A DNA stretch of 10,031 nt from JAWKWA01 sp041397765. Lineage in GTDB: Bacteria; Pseudomonadota; Alphaproteobacteria; Rhizobiales; Hyphomicrobiaceae. A model generated the notes under the pieces. That model searched no databases, was not told the origin of the DNA, and was given only the letters and a program-made list of their open reading frames with translations. A program made the position numbers and the translations under genes. Below are positions 1 to 7,074 of the stretch, piece after piece. The stretch's first letter is position 1. Every line of letters starts with the position of its first letter. The stretch is taken from assembly GCA_041397765.1 (NCBI GenBank), contig JAWKWA010000041.1, positions 1 through 10,031 of the forward strand, given 5' to 3'.

Positions 1-1
1 T

Positions 2-445
2 TTCGCAGTGACCGTGTTGGCTCAGGGTGGCACTTCGGCTGCGGACTGGTCCCTCGGCGGCAAATGCCATCGACTTCTCGAAGCCGCCATTCCCGCCATC
101 AGGAAAGCGCCGCCCGTCACCCACATTGTCTATCACCAAGGCGAGCGTGATACCTTCCTGAAGACGGCACGGGCCGCCTATGTCGCGAGCTTTCGCTCCC
201 TTGCGGCACGTCTTGCCCACGAGTGGCCTGCTGCCCCGATCCTCCTCTGCACGGCATCCTATCGCATGGGTGTAACCAGCCAGGAGGTGCGTGCGGCCCA
301 GGCTGAGCTCGTCGCCACGATGGCGGGGTGCCGACCGGGCCCCGACACCGACAGCCTCGGTGCCGACATGCGCCGCGACGACACGCATTTCAACGCCGCA
401 GGGCTCGAAGCCTTCGCCGCGATGTTGGCAGCGCTCCTGCCCTGA
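2..445 (+). CDS. SGNH/SASA-type carbohydrate esterase, 3' part
   Basis: The reading frame is open from the window edge (codons before the GTG at 8 are also in frame), so this is the C-terminal ~147 residues of a longer protein. The segment HIVYHQGERDT resembles the Gln-Gly-Glu block of the sialate O-acetylesterase-like (SASA, PF03629) group of SGNH hydrolases. RRDDTHFNAAGLEAFA near the C-terminus fits block V, where Asp and His three residues apart belong to the catalytic site. The nucleophilic GDS-type block would lie upstream, outside the window. Family members deacetylate sugars or polysaccharides; the substrate here cannot be told. The gene converges on the tRNA-Leu with a 40-bp gap, and no clear terminator hairpin is seen there. 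The assignment rests on two short motifs, so another SGNH subfamily is possible. Confidence 0.6.
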   Translation, partial: FAVTVLAQGGTSAADWSLGGKCHRLLEAAIPAIRKAPPVTHIVYHQGERDTFLKTARAAYVASFRSLAARLAHEWPAAPILLCTASYRMGVTSQEVRAAQAELVATMAGCRPGPDTDSLGADMRRDDTHFNAAGLEAFAAMLAALLP

Positions 446-485
446 ACCCGCCCCGATCGCTTTCGATTTTCCACCATCACGGCCC

Positions 486-572
486 TGGTGCGGACGGCGG
501 GAGTCGAACCCGCACGATGTTTCCATCTCGGGATTTTAAGTCCCGTGTGTCTACCGGTTCCACCACGTCCGC
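486..572 (-). tRNA. tRNA-Leu (anticodon UAA), CCA encoded
   Basis: On the minus strand the acceptor arm GCGGACG pairs with CGTCCGC, followed by discriminator A and an encoded CCA (486-488). The anticodon stem CGGGA/TCCCG encloses the loop CTTAAAA, giving anticodon TAA. A long variable arm (GATG-GAAA-CATC) marks a class II tRNA of the Leu type. The T arm is GCGGG-TTCGACT-CCCGC. The whole cloverleaf folds without mismatches in these stems. It begins 22 bp downstream of the ceramidase-family stop codon on the same strand, so read-through from that gene is possible. No convincing promoter or U-tract terminator was seen. Confidence 0.97.
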
Positions 573-594
573 GTGCCGGGGAGGGCGGTGAGGC

Positions 595-1329
595 TTATCG
601 GCTGGAACCGCCCGGCGATGCAATGGGGTCGTCCGCCCGCCCGGCCACCCGCTCGCTCGCCCGGATCCGCGCCAGCAGCAGCAGGTAGAGCGTGAGCGCG
701 TTCATGAGATGCCAGAGGAAATGGCTGCCGAGCCGGTAACCGCCGACGACGAGCTGCGGGCAATGAGCGAGGTCGAGCGTGCGGGCCGCAAGCGAAAGGG
801 CGAATACCAGCGCCGCCACCGGCAATAGCCCGGCACCTCTGACACGCAAGGGCAGGGCGAGGACACCGACGAGCAGCATGGCCCCGAAGGCGGGCAGATA
901 GCCGACCGAGCCGTTGAGGCACGGACCTCCCTCGCACCGCAACCTCAGCGCATAGGCGCTGGCGAGATAGAAGAGGCCGAGACCGAGCGCCACCAGCACA
1001 TAGGGCAGCCTCAGAAACGTCCGTAGCGCCACCGCCAGATAGACGAACATGAAAAGTCCGATCGGCGCGGTATCGGCGAGTGCGCTCCAGCGCTCGGCAT
1101 AGGTGTGGAACAGGAAGCTGCCGATACCGATGATCCCGACCAGGACGGCGAGCAGCATGGCGACGACGCGGTCGCTCGTCCGGGGCTGGTCGGAGCGCGC
1201 CAGATGCACGAGCGCCAGAGCCGCGGCGACGAGAAATGCGCCATTCGTCAGCGCGTTGACGGGCTCGGCCCAGAAACCGGCATCCCCGCCCCGCTCGCAA
1301 TAGTTGAAGATCTTGTCGGTCCAGGACAA
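595..1329 (-). CDS. Ceramidase-family integral membrane hydrolase
   Basis: This 244-residue, very hydrophobic protein has about seven predicted membrane helices. It opens with FNYCERGGDAGFWAEPVNAL, the N-terminal signature of bacterial members of the alkaline ceramidase family (PF05875, CREST superfamily). The catalytic residues are all visible: Ser71 and His75 (SFLFH), Asp86, and His203 and His207 (HFLWH). The Ser-His-Asp spacing (4 and 11) equals that of human ACER3 (S77, H81, D92), and the HxxxH pair matches its H217/H221 zinc ligands. Family members hydrolyse ceramide amide bonds in the membrane; the bacterial substrate is unknown. The start is a TTG, chosen because GGGGAG lies six bases upstream and the conserved N-terminus begins at once. 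The next gene upstream on this strand is 325 bp away, so it probably has its own promoter. The call is firm for family, open for substrate. Confidence 0.86.
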   Translation of the reverse strand: MSWTDKIFNYCERGGDAGFWAEPVNALTNGAFLVAAALALVHLARSDQPRTSDRVVAMLLAVLVGIIGIGSFLFHTYAERWSALADTAPIGLFMFVYLAVALRTFLRLPYVLVALGLGLFYLASAYALRLRCEGGPCLNGSVGYLPAFGAMLLVGVLALPLRVRGAGLLPVAALVFALSLAARTLDLAHCPQLVVGGYRLGSHFLWHLMNALTLYLLLLARIRASERVAGRADDPIASPGGSSR

Positions 1330-1654
1330 TCGCGTCTCCCCAAGGCTCGCAGCGGACGGCGGCTATGTCGCCATGCTCTCCCGCTCCCTGATCCTCTGCA
1401 GGTCGGCCAGGGCGGCGGCGCCCATGGCCCTTGCGCGATCCTGCACGCAGGTCGAGCCACGCATTCTGGCACCCAGGCGGCGGCCCCGCCACCTTGCGCC
1501 CGCCAAAGGAACCCCGGCAGCGGGAGCGGCCGGGGCCTCGGTACAGATCTCGCCTGATCGCTCGCCTGCCGGCCCTGAGGGACCGTCGCCGACCGCCCCC
1601 GCCGCCGGCGTCGGCCACCGGCGAAGCGAGCGGCCGGCTCAGCGCCTGCCGGGC
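1330..1654. other. Intergenic stretch without a supported gene
   Basis: This is 325 bp of GC-rich DNA between the small secreted protein and the ceramidase-family gene. Long open frames cross it on both strands, but their composition is Arg/Pro/Ala-rich shadow type. The only compact candidate is a 33-codon minus-strand ORF (1363-1464) that has no ribosome binding site. At 1636-1645 and 1652-1661 there is a 10-bp direct repeat (GGCTCAGCGC, 16-bp period) whose second copy overlaps the stop codon of the gene at 1655. The promoter of the ceramidase-family gene should lie here, but no clear -35/-10 pair was found. Confidence 0.5.
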
Positions 1655-1996
1655 TCAGCGCACCTTGTGGCAGGGCCGCGCCGACACCTGGCAGCTCCAC
1701 GAGCTGCCGCTGCCACTGCAGTCCACCTGCTTGGAGGCGGCGATCCGCCAGTTGCCGTACTCATCGCCATACTCCCAGGCGACGAAGCCGGCCCACGAGG
1801 CGATCGCCTCGGCGGTCGCCGCCTTCTTGCTCGGCATGCCGCTGCTCGAGCCATAATGATAGTGGTCGGCGAAGCACGAGACGTTCTTCGAGACCATGAC
1901 CTCCGACCACAGCGCCGCCGAGCCGGGCGTCGCCAGAGCCGCGACACCGACGAGGCCGGCAAGCACGCCACCGGGAACTGCCAGGACTTTCCGCAT
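1655..1996 (-). CDS. Small secreted protein with four cysteines, unknown function
   Basis: This is 113 residues from an ATG at 1996 preceded by a G-run (GGGGGG) six bases upstream that can serve as ribosome binding site. The frame is open further upstream, but only from here does the protein begin with a signal peptide: MRK, a hydrophobic stretch at 4-22, then a likely cleavage after GSA at residue 27. The mature part of ~86 residues has an Ala/Ser-rich helix-like segment (58-72), an aromatic patch (FVAWEYGDEYGNW, 71-83) and four cysteines (41, 93, 102, 109), three of them in the C-terminal CSGSGSSWSCQVSARPC. Two disulfides in the periplasm are plausible. The pattern recalls small uncharacterised secreted proteins of Hyphomicrobiales, but no named family was recognised. 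It is divergent from the gene at 2518. Confidence 0.65.
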   Translation of the reverse strand: MRKVLAVPGGVLAGLVGVAALATPGSAALWSEVMVSKNVSCFADHYHYGSSSGMPSKKAATAEAIASWAGFVAWEYGDEYGNWRIAASKQVDCSGSGSSWSCQVSARPCHKVR

Positions 1997-2032
1997 TGAG
2001 ACCCCCCAAGATTTCCTCGATTCAGAAGGCGC

Positions 2033-2061
2033 AATATACTCCCGCCCGGCAATGACCATGT
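2033..2061 (-). promoter_or_regulatory. Possible promoter of the small secreted protein gene
   Basis: On the minus strand TATATT (2033-2038) would be a good -10 box. It places a start site about 30 bases before the ATG at 1996, leaving room for the G-rich ribosome binding site. The hexamer 17 bases upstream (ACATGG, 2056-2061) is a poor -35 match, so this is tentative. Confidence 0.3.
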
Positions 2062-2300
2062 GCGCCAGATCAATCAAAATCGACAGGGCTGGCAATTCTG
2101 CAACAGTGCGCCGGAATGGCGACATGTCAGGCCCGAGCGCCCCGCAATCGCCGAGAACCGCCGCCATCGGGAGCGGCTGGCTGCACGACATCCGTGTCGC
2201 CATCCTCGGCCGGGTTCGCGTGTCGCCGGCTTCGCAACTCGCGCATGTCCGATTGAGATGGAACCGGATTGACCGTGTCGACTATGCTCCATCTCGTTGT

Positions 2301-2325
2301 TCGAGAGTCCGGTTCACGCTCTCGA
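2301..2325. repeat. 7-bp inverted repeat (hairpin or operator)
   Basis: TCGAGAG (2301-2307) and CTCTCGA (2319-2325) are perfect reverse complements separated by 11 bases. It could be an operator or an RNA hairpin in a leader read toward the gene at 2518. There is no U-tract, so a terminator is unlikely. Confidence 0.5.
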
Positions 2326-2381
2326 TGCTCGCGCGGACGCTCGCATCTCGACCGGGGACCGATCAGGCTCTAGGGGTTCGC

Positions 2382-2430
2382 TTCCGACATTTGCATCCCG
2401 TTTCAGAACCCGTGAGAGCAAATGTCGGAA
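2382..2430. repeat. Perfect 13-bp inverted repeat with 23-bp spacer
   Basis: TTCCGACATTTGC (2382-2394) and GCAAATGTCGGAA (2418-2430) are exact reverse complements. The arms are less GC-rich than the surroundings, and a perfect 13-bp match is unlikely by chance. A second, weaker stem competes with it: GCTCT (2367-2371) with AGAGC (2415-2419), and GGGTTC (2374-2379) with GAACCC (2406-2411). The element ends 87 bp before the start at 2518. It could be a leader RNA switch, a dimeric repressor site or a dispersed palindromic repeat; the sequence alone does not decide. Confidence 0.75.
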
Positions 2431-2517
2431 TCAAGTGTCAAATTCGCTCCGCTAGCCACACGAGAGCGCCGCTGCGGGCGGGCACCGTCGGCGAACGATA
2501 GGACAAGGACTTCCACC

Positions 2518-2907
2518 ATGATGTTGAGCACCGATCCTGGACCTGCCGCGACACCTCGTCCGACGCGGAGCGCGCCGACACCCGCCATGCCGACGCCAGC
2601 GGCATCGCTCATGGGCCTTGGCGCCCTTCTCATGCTGCTCGCAGCCTTTGGCGCCTCCCTCACGCCGGCCGCGGCGACGGGCCGCTCGATCACCGTCGCC
2701 GCCATCGGCGGCACCGAAGAGATCACGCTGCCCTTGCGCACCGACAGCCGCGGCGACGACGAGGTCTATGTGCCCAATCGCGGCTGGACGCGCTGCGTCT
2801 ATCGCGACTGCGCCTACACGGTGCGCATGTACTATTTCGACCGTGGCGAGCCGCGTGGCCATGGCATCGGCCGCGGCATTCTCGGCGACCTCATCGGCAT
2901 CTGGTGA
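2518..2907 (+). CDS. Small exported or anchored protein, unknown function
   Basis: This is 129 residues from the ATG at 2518, preceded by AAGGA about nine bases upstream. The frame is open upstream to 2422, but that part is not protein-like. Residues 1-30 are Pro/Thr/Ala-rich, 31-47 are a hydrophobic helix (LMGLGALLMLLAAFGAS) and AAA at 51-53 is a possible signal peptidase site. A shorter version from Met24 (2587) would be an ordinary signal peptide but has no ribosome binding site. The exported domain (54-129) is beta-like, with Cys93 and Cys98 in GWTRCVYRDCAY, then YYFDRG and a Gly/Ile-rich tail ending IGIW. The two cysteines could form a disulfide. It converges on the oxidoreductase gene, 23 bp apart. 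No family was recognised. Confidence 0.62.
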   Translation: MMLSTDPGPAATPRPTRSAPTPAMPTPAASLMGLGALLMLLAAFGASLTPAAATGRSITVAAIGGTEEITLPLRTDSRGDDEVYVPNRGWTRCVYRDCAYTVRMYYFDRGEPRGHGIGRGILGDLIGIW

Positions 2908-2930
2908 GGCTGCGCTTCCCTCGGACGGGC

Positions 2931-4241
2931 TCAGATCTCCGCACCCGCCTCGCGCCGGCCGAGTGCTATCTTCGATCTGACGACGAGCGAGCGCAGGGGA
3001 TCGGGCGGGATCCAGTTCGGCCCCTCGAGCTTCAACCGGTCGTCGAGCAGGCTCGAGGTCGCCCCGACCGCGAGATCGGCGAGCATCAGGCCATTGATCG
3101 TGCCGCGGACGACGCCCGAGCCATTGCAGCCGGCGGCGCAGAAAAGCCCATGCCGCGGCGACCCGAAATAGAGGCCACCGTTCCGCGTGATCGCGGTGAC
3201 CCCGCCCCAGACATGCTCCAGATCGTGCGAGGAAAGTCCCGGATAGCGGTTGCGGTAGAGCTCGGTCAGCAGGCCCCGCACCTCGACCGGATCGTCCTCG
3301 CGCTCATAGGCGTCGCCGCTGCGGACCAGGAACCGGCGACCGGAGAATTTGCGGATCGTCGTGCCCATCGGATGGGCGGGAATGAGCCCCCATTGCGGCA
3401 GGGAGCCATGAGCGGCGAGCGCTGCGTCATCGAGCTCGGGCGTCAGGCCGCCATAGGTATAGACGCCGATCATGCGGTCGCCGAGAAGGCCGAGGGCGCG
3501 CGCATGGAGATTGGCCGTCACCAGTAGCCGATCGGCGCGGAAATCGCCGCGTCCGGTCCGCACCTTGAACGGCCCACCGCCCTCGATCGCGCTCACCGGC
3601 AGCCGCTCGACGAGCCTTACGGCATCCGGCAGCACATCCGCCACGCCACGCACCAGCGCCGCCGGCTGCACCAGCACATGGCCGTCGGCCCGCACCGCAT
3701 AGCGGTAATAGTCGGAGCCGGTGCGCTCCTTGAGGCCGGCCGCGTCGATCTCCTCGGCACCGAGGCCCGAGCGGCGATAGCGTTCGAGCGCCGCGCGCGC
3801 ACGGCTGACGCCGCCCTCTGTCGCAGCCCCGAGCAGCCTCGGCGCCGTCTCGTCCCAGCCGCAATCGATGCCATGTCGATCGACCAGCATCTTCAAGTGA
3901 TCGCGGCCGGCCCGGTAGAGGCGCATCTGCCGGGCGGCTGCGTCGTCGACCGAGCCGTGCCGGTTGGCGACCGGCTCGTTGGGATGGATCGACAGGAAGC
4001 CGGAATTGCGACCCGAGGCGTTCTCGCCGATGACGTCGGCATCGATCAGCAGGTGCTCGTGCCCGGGCTCATGCTCGGCAAGGCGCCGCGCCGCCGCGAG
4101 CCCCGTGAACCCCGCACCGATCACGATCGAGCGGAAAGCCCGGGCCGCCGGCAACGCGTCCCTGACCACGCGCGGCGGCAGCAAGGCGTTCCAGCCCGAG
4201 GGTGTGAGGTAGACCGGGTGAAGTCCGCTGCCCTTTGCCAT
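2931..4241 (-). CDS. FAD-dependent oxidoreductase, DAO/PuuB-like
   Basis: This 436-residue protein is of normal length for the D-amino-acid oxidase (DAO, PF01266) superfamily. Near the N-terminus a Rossmann motif SIVIGAGFTGLAAARRLAE (38-56; GAGFTG at 42-47) binds the ADP part of FAD. ENASGRNSGF (73-82) is the ASGRN-type motif seen in gamma-glutamylputrescine oxidase-like members. The C-terminal segment GLFCAAGCNGSGVVRGT followed by LMLADLAVG is the usual second FAD-contacting stretch. Such enzymes oxidise amines or amino acids and reduce oxygen or an acceptor in the cytoplasm; the substrate is not readable here. The start at 4241 was chosen because upstream codons overlap aspS in another frame and look non-coding; GGGTGGGA upstream is a fair ribosome binding site. 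The gene lies 59 bp after the aspS stop on the same strand, so co-transcription is likely, though no functional link to aspS is obvious. Confidence 0.87.
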   Translation of the reverse strand: MAKGSGLHPVYLTPSGWNALLPPRVVRDALPAARAFRSIVIGAGFTGLAAARRLAEHEPGHEHLLIDADVIGENASGRNSGFLSIHPNEPVANRHGSVDDAAARQMRLYRAGRDHLKMLVDRHGIDCGWDETAPRLLGAATEGGVSRARAALERYRRSGLGAEEIDAAGLKERTGSDYYRYAVRADGHVLVQPAALVRGVADVLPDAVRLVERLPVSAIEGGGPFKVRTGRGDFRADRLLVTANLHARALGLLGDRMIGVYTYGGLTPELDDAALAAHGSLPQWGLIPAHPMGTTIRKFSGRRFLVRSGDAYEREDDPVEVRGLLTELYRNRYPGLSSHDLEHVWGGVTAITRNGGLYFGSPRHGLFCAAGCNGSGVVRGTINGLMLADLAVGATSSLLDDRLKLEGPNWIPPDPLRSLVVRSKIALGRREAGAEI

Positions 4242-4300
4242 CGTCGCATCCCACCCGAGATCTTCGTGCGAGCGGTGCCTGATCGCCCGAAGACGGTCGC

Positions 4301-6192
4301 TCACGCCTTCTTCGCCGGCTCCAGGACGCGGATGGAGAGCTCGCGCAGCTGCTTTGCGGTTGCCTCCGAAGGGGCGCCCATCAGGAGGTCGGCCGCCTGC
4401 TGGTTCATCGGGAAGAGCGAGATGTCGCGCAGGTTCTTCGCCCCGACCAGCAGCATGACCATGCGGTCGATGTCCGCCGCCATGCCGCCGTGAGGCGGGG
4501 CGCCGTACTGGAAGGCGCGGTAGAGGCCGCCGAACTTCTCCTCGACCACCTCCGGCCCGAGCCCGGCGATGCCGAACGCCTTCACCATGGTTTCCGGCAC
4601 ATGATTGCGGATGCCGCCCGACGCGATCTCGAAGCCGTTGCAGACGAGATCGTACTGGAAGGCCTTGATGCGCAGCTGCGCCTCGGCCGTGGTCGCGGCG
4701 TCGAGGGTCTCGGCCCCCCCTTGCGGCATCGAGAACGGGTTGTGCGAGAAATCGACCTTCTTGTCGTCTTCGTTCCACTCGTAGAACGGGAAATCGACGA
4801 TCCAGGCGAGGGCATAGCGGTTCTCGTCGACAAGCTTCAACTCGGTGCCGATGCGTGTCCGCGCCTCGCCGGCGAATTTGTAGAAGCGCGCCGGATCGCC
4901 CGCCGCGAAGAACACGGCGTCGCCGGTCTTGAGACCGAGCTGGGCGCGGATCGCCTCGGTGCGCTCCGGACCGATATTCTTGGCGATCGGCCCGGCCGGT
5001 CCCTCCTCGGCCTTCTCCTTGGGATCGGCATGGCGCCAGAAGATATAGGCGAGGCCCGGTTGCCCCTCCCCTTGCGCCCAGCCGTTCATGCGGTCGCAGA
5101 AGCCGCGGCTGCCGCCGCCCGGCGCCGGAATCGCCCAGATGCGGATCTTGGGGTCCTTCTCGATCATGCCGGCGAACACTTTGAAGCCCGAGCCGCGGAA
5201 ATGCTCGGTCACGTCCGCCATCTCGATCGGGTTCCTGAGGTCCGGCTTGTCGGAGCCGTATTTGGCGATCGCCTCGTCATAGGGAATGCGCGGGAACGCC
5301 GCGGTGACGGGCTTGCCCTCGGCGAACTCGTCGAACACGCCCTTCAGCACGCCCTCCATGGTGCCGAGCACATCGTCCTGGGTGACGAAGCTCATCTCGA
5401 TGTCGAGCTGGTAGAACTCGCCCGGCAGCCGGTCGGCGCGCGGATCCTCGTCGCGGAAGCAGGGCGCGATCTGGAAATAGCGGTCGAACCCCGAGACCAT
5501 CAGGAGTTGCTTGTACTGCTGCGGCGCCTGCGGCAGCGCATAGAACTTGCCGGGATGGATGCGCGAGGGCACCAGGAAGTCGCGCGCGCCCTCGGGGCTC
5601 GACGCCGTCAGGATCGGCGTCGCGAATTCGAAGAAGCCCGCCTCCGTCATGCGCCGCCGGATCGAGCGGACGATCTCCTGGCGCCGCATGATATTGCGGT
5701 GGAGCGTCTCGCGCCGCAGGTCGAGAAAGCGGAACTTGAGGCGGGTATCCTCCGGATAGTCCGGCTCGCCGAACACCGGCAGCGGCAGGTCCCGCGCCTC
5801 CGACAGCACCTCGAGCTCGCGCACGAACACCTCGACCGCGCCGGTCGGCAGGTTGGGATTGATCGTCTCGGGCGTGCGGCGCTTGACCTCGCCGTCGATG
5901 CGCCACCCATTCGGCCCGCACCTTCTCGGCGAGCGCAAAGGCCGGGCTGTCGGGATCGGCGATCACCTGGGTGATGCCGTAATGATCGCGCAGATCGATG
6001 AGAAGGGGAGGCCGCCATGATCGCGCGCAGATGCACCAGCCCGACAGTCGCACGCCGGCACCGACATCGCCCTCGCTGCAGCACGCCCCGCAGCTGTGCA
6101 GGCGATGGCGGTGGGCGCGCCGTTGCCAGCCGTCCCCGCAGGCGCATCGCCCACCTTCGACGTCTTCTTCCTGCCCTTGACCTCTCGGCCAT
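4301..6192 (-). CDS. aspS: Aspartate--tRNA ligase, 5' end broken by frameshifts
   Basis: It charges tRNA-Asp in the cytoplasm (and tRNA-Asn too if non-discriminating, common in alphaproteobacteria). From 5902 down to 4301 one intact frame gives 533 residues with class II hallmarks: FRFLDLRRE, motif 2 FRDEDPRADRLPGEF, a central insertion domain, and motif 3 in GGMAADIDRMVMLL, where Asp replaces the usual Gly (codon 4472-4474). Upstream, the OB-fold domain is present but split over frames: VRLSGW and IDLRDHYGITQVIADPDSP in one, RDHGG in a second, and RIDGEV onward in the third. Breaks lie near 5903, 6005 and 6033, with more around 6075-6090. No ATG stands where the usual MHRYRSH start would be (~6114). 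An ATG at 6192 with GGGGAGG eight bases upstream is the best start and would add a Lys-rich extension; the 5' boundary is therefore inferred. The breaks are probably sequence errors. Confidence 0.9.
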
Positions 6193-6200
6193 GTCCCATG

Positions 6201-6207
6201 CCTCCCC
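6201..6207 (-). promoter_or_regulatory. Strong ribosome binding site for aspS
   Basis: On the minus strand GGGGAGG lies eight bases before the ATG at 6192. It decides the proposed aspS start, because no start codon stands at the usual N-terminus near 6114. A second ATG at 6199 is too close to be served by it. A 5-bp stem (6207-6211 with 6217-6221) sits directly upstream and touches its first base. Confidence 0.55.
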
Positions 6208-6309
6208 GAGCTTGAGGCTCGCCCCGCAAGACCTGGGGCCCCCGGGCGGCTGGCGACCCGGCCAGGACGGCTCAGATCGATCGAGGAAGAACCGCTTTCG
6301 CTCGGCCGC

Positions 6310-6338
6310 GACAAGCACATGGGGGGCCGGTTTGTCAA
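6310..6338 (-). promoter_or_regulatory. Possible aspS promoter
   Basis: A perfect -35 hexamer TTGACA (6333-6338) is followed after 17 bases by CTTGTC (6310-6315), a weak -10. Transcription would begin near 6303, giving a leader of about 110 bases to the ATG at 6192. The -35 is convincing; the -10 is not. Confidence 0.4.
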
Positions 6339-6444
6339 GGCGAGGGCCCGCGTCAGCGCTCCGCCGCATCGCGGGGAGGGGGGAACCGGGCCGCCGTCCA
6401 CCCGTTGGCAACGAACGAGCCGGGACTCGCTGGGAGGCCGTCGC

Positions 6445-7062
6445 ATGATCACCGATGTCGAGGACTTCTTCGCCAGAGGCTGCGGCCGCTGCCCGCGCTG
6501 CAACGAGCGACTGTGCGACGGCAATCTGGTCCCGCGGCCTCGTCCGCCTGCGCCGCATCTGCCTTGGCGCCGGCCTCGAGGAGACCGCCAAATGGGCACC
6601 CATGCTACATGCATGGCGGACGGAACATCGCCATCATCGGCGCCTTCCACGACGACTTCCGCCTCACCTTCTTCAACGCCGCCCTGCTGAGCGACCCGGC
6701 CGGCACCCTCGAGCGCCAGGGGAGCGGCCTCGCGCCATCCCGATACGATCCGCTTTGCCGCCCGGAGGCCGATGTGGCCGCCAAGGAGGTCGCCATTCTC
6801 GCCTGCCTCACGGAGGCGATGGGACATGCGGCGGCGGGACGCAAGTCACCGAAGGAGGAAAGGGAGATCGCCCTGCCCGACGAGCTGATCGAGGCGCTTG
6901 ATTGCGATCCCGTCCTCGCCGAGGCCTTTCACGCCCTGACGCCGGGGCGACGGCGCAGCTATGCGTCAATCTGGCGGCCGCCAAGACGGCCGGACACGCC
7001 GGGCGCGGATCGCCCGCTTCCGCGACCGGATCATCGCCGGCAAGGGCGCCACCGAGCGCTGA
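6445..7062 (+). pseudogene. YdeI/OmdA-family protein, multiply frameshifted
   Basis: The ATG at 6445 has GGGAGG seven bases upstream. Pieces in all three frames together make one ~205-residue protein of the YdeI/OmpD-associated type (DUF1801-like N-domain, OmdA-like C-terminus): MITDVEDFFARGCGRC, then WSRGLVRLRRICLGAGLEE, then GHPCYMHGGRNIAIIGAFHD and FRLTFFNAALLSDP, a short HPDTIRF, then EEREIALPDELIEALD and AEAFHALTPGRRRSY, then VNLAAAKTAGHAG, and finally RIARFRDRIIAGKGATER with TGA at 7060-7062. This needs about six single-base shifts (near 6500, 6600, 6735, 6755, 6963 and 7005). Each piece keeps good codon use and no stop, so the gene was intact until very recently or the sequence is wrong. 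The biochemical role of the family is not established. It converges on the Ig-like gene 12 bp away. Confidence 0.75.
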
Positions 7063-7074
7063 GCGAGCTTCGTT

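Larger units (their letters stand above)
1997..2517. other. Divergent intergenic region with two inverted repeats
   Basis: These 521 bp separate two divergent small genes and contain no supported CDS. Parts (2010-2100, 2240-2460) are more AT-rich than the flanking genes, as expected of regulatory DNA. It holds a possible -10 element for the leftward gene, an 8-bp palindrome GACATGTC near 2123, a 7-bp inverted repeat at 2301-2325 and a perfect 13-bp inverted repeat at 2382-2430. The frame running through 2422-2517 has an ATG inside the second repeat, but it lacks a ribosome binding site and its translation up to 2517 looks non-coding. Confidence 0.6.

Noticed and set aside
1363..1464. 33-codon minus-strand ORF (MRGSTCVQDRARAMGAAALA start)
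   Set aside because: The sequence looks helix-like, but there is no ribosome binding site, no homologue recognised and the length is within chance for GC-rich DNA.
551..1618. 355-codon open frame on the minus strand overlapping the ceramidase-family gene
   Set aside because: It is Arg/Gly/Pro-rich shadow translation; the overlapping frame at 595-1329 has a clear family and active site.
4242..4778. Long upstream extension of the oxidoreductase frame
   Set aside because: It overlaps aspS in another frame and is Arg/Gly-rich with no motif; the conserved N-terminus begins at 4241.
4490..5974. 494-codon plus-strand open frame opposite aspS
   Set aside because: Glu/Arg/Leu-rich antisense shadow of a highly conserved gene; no domain visible.
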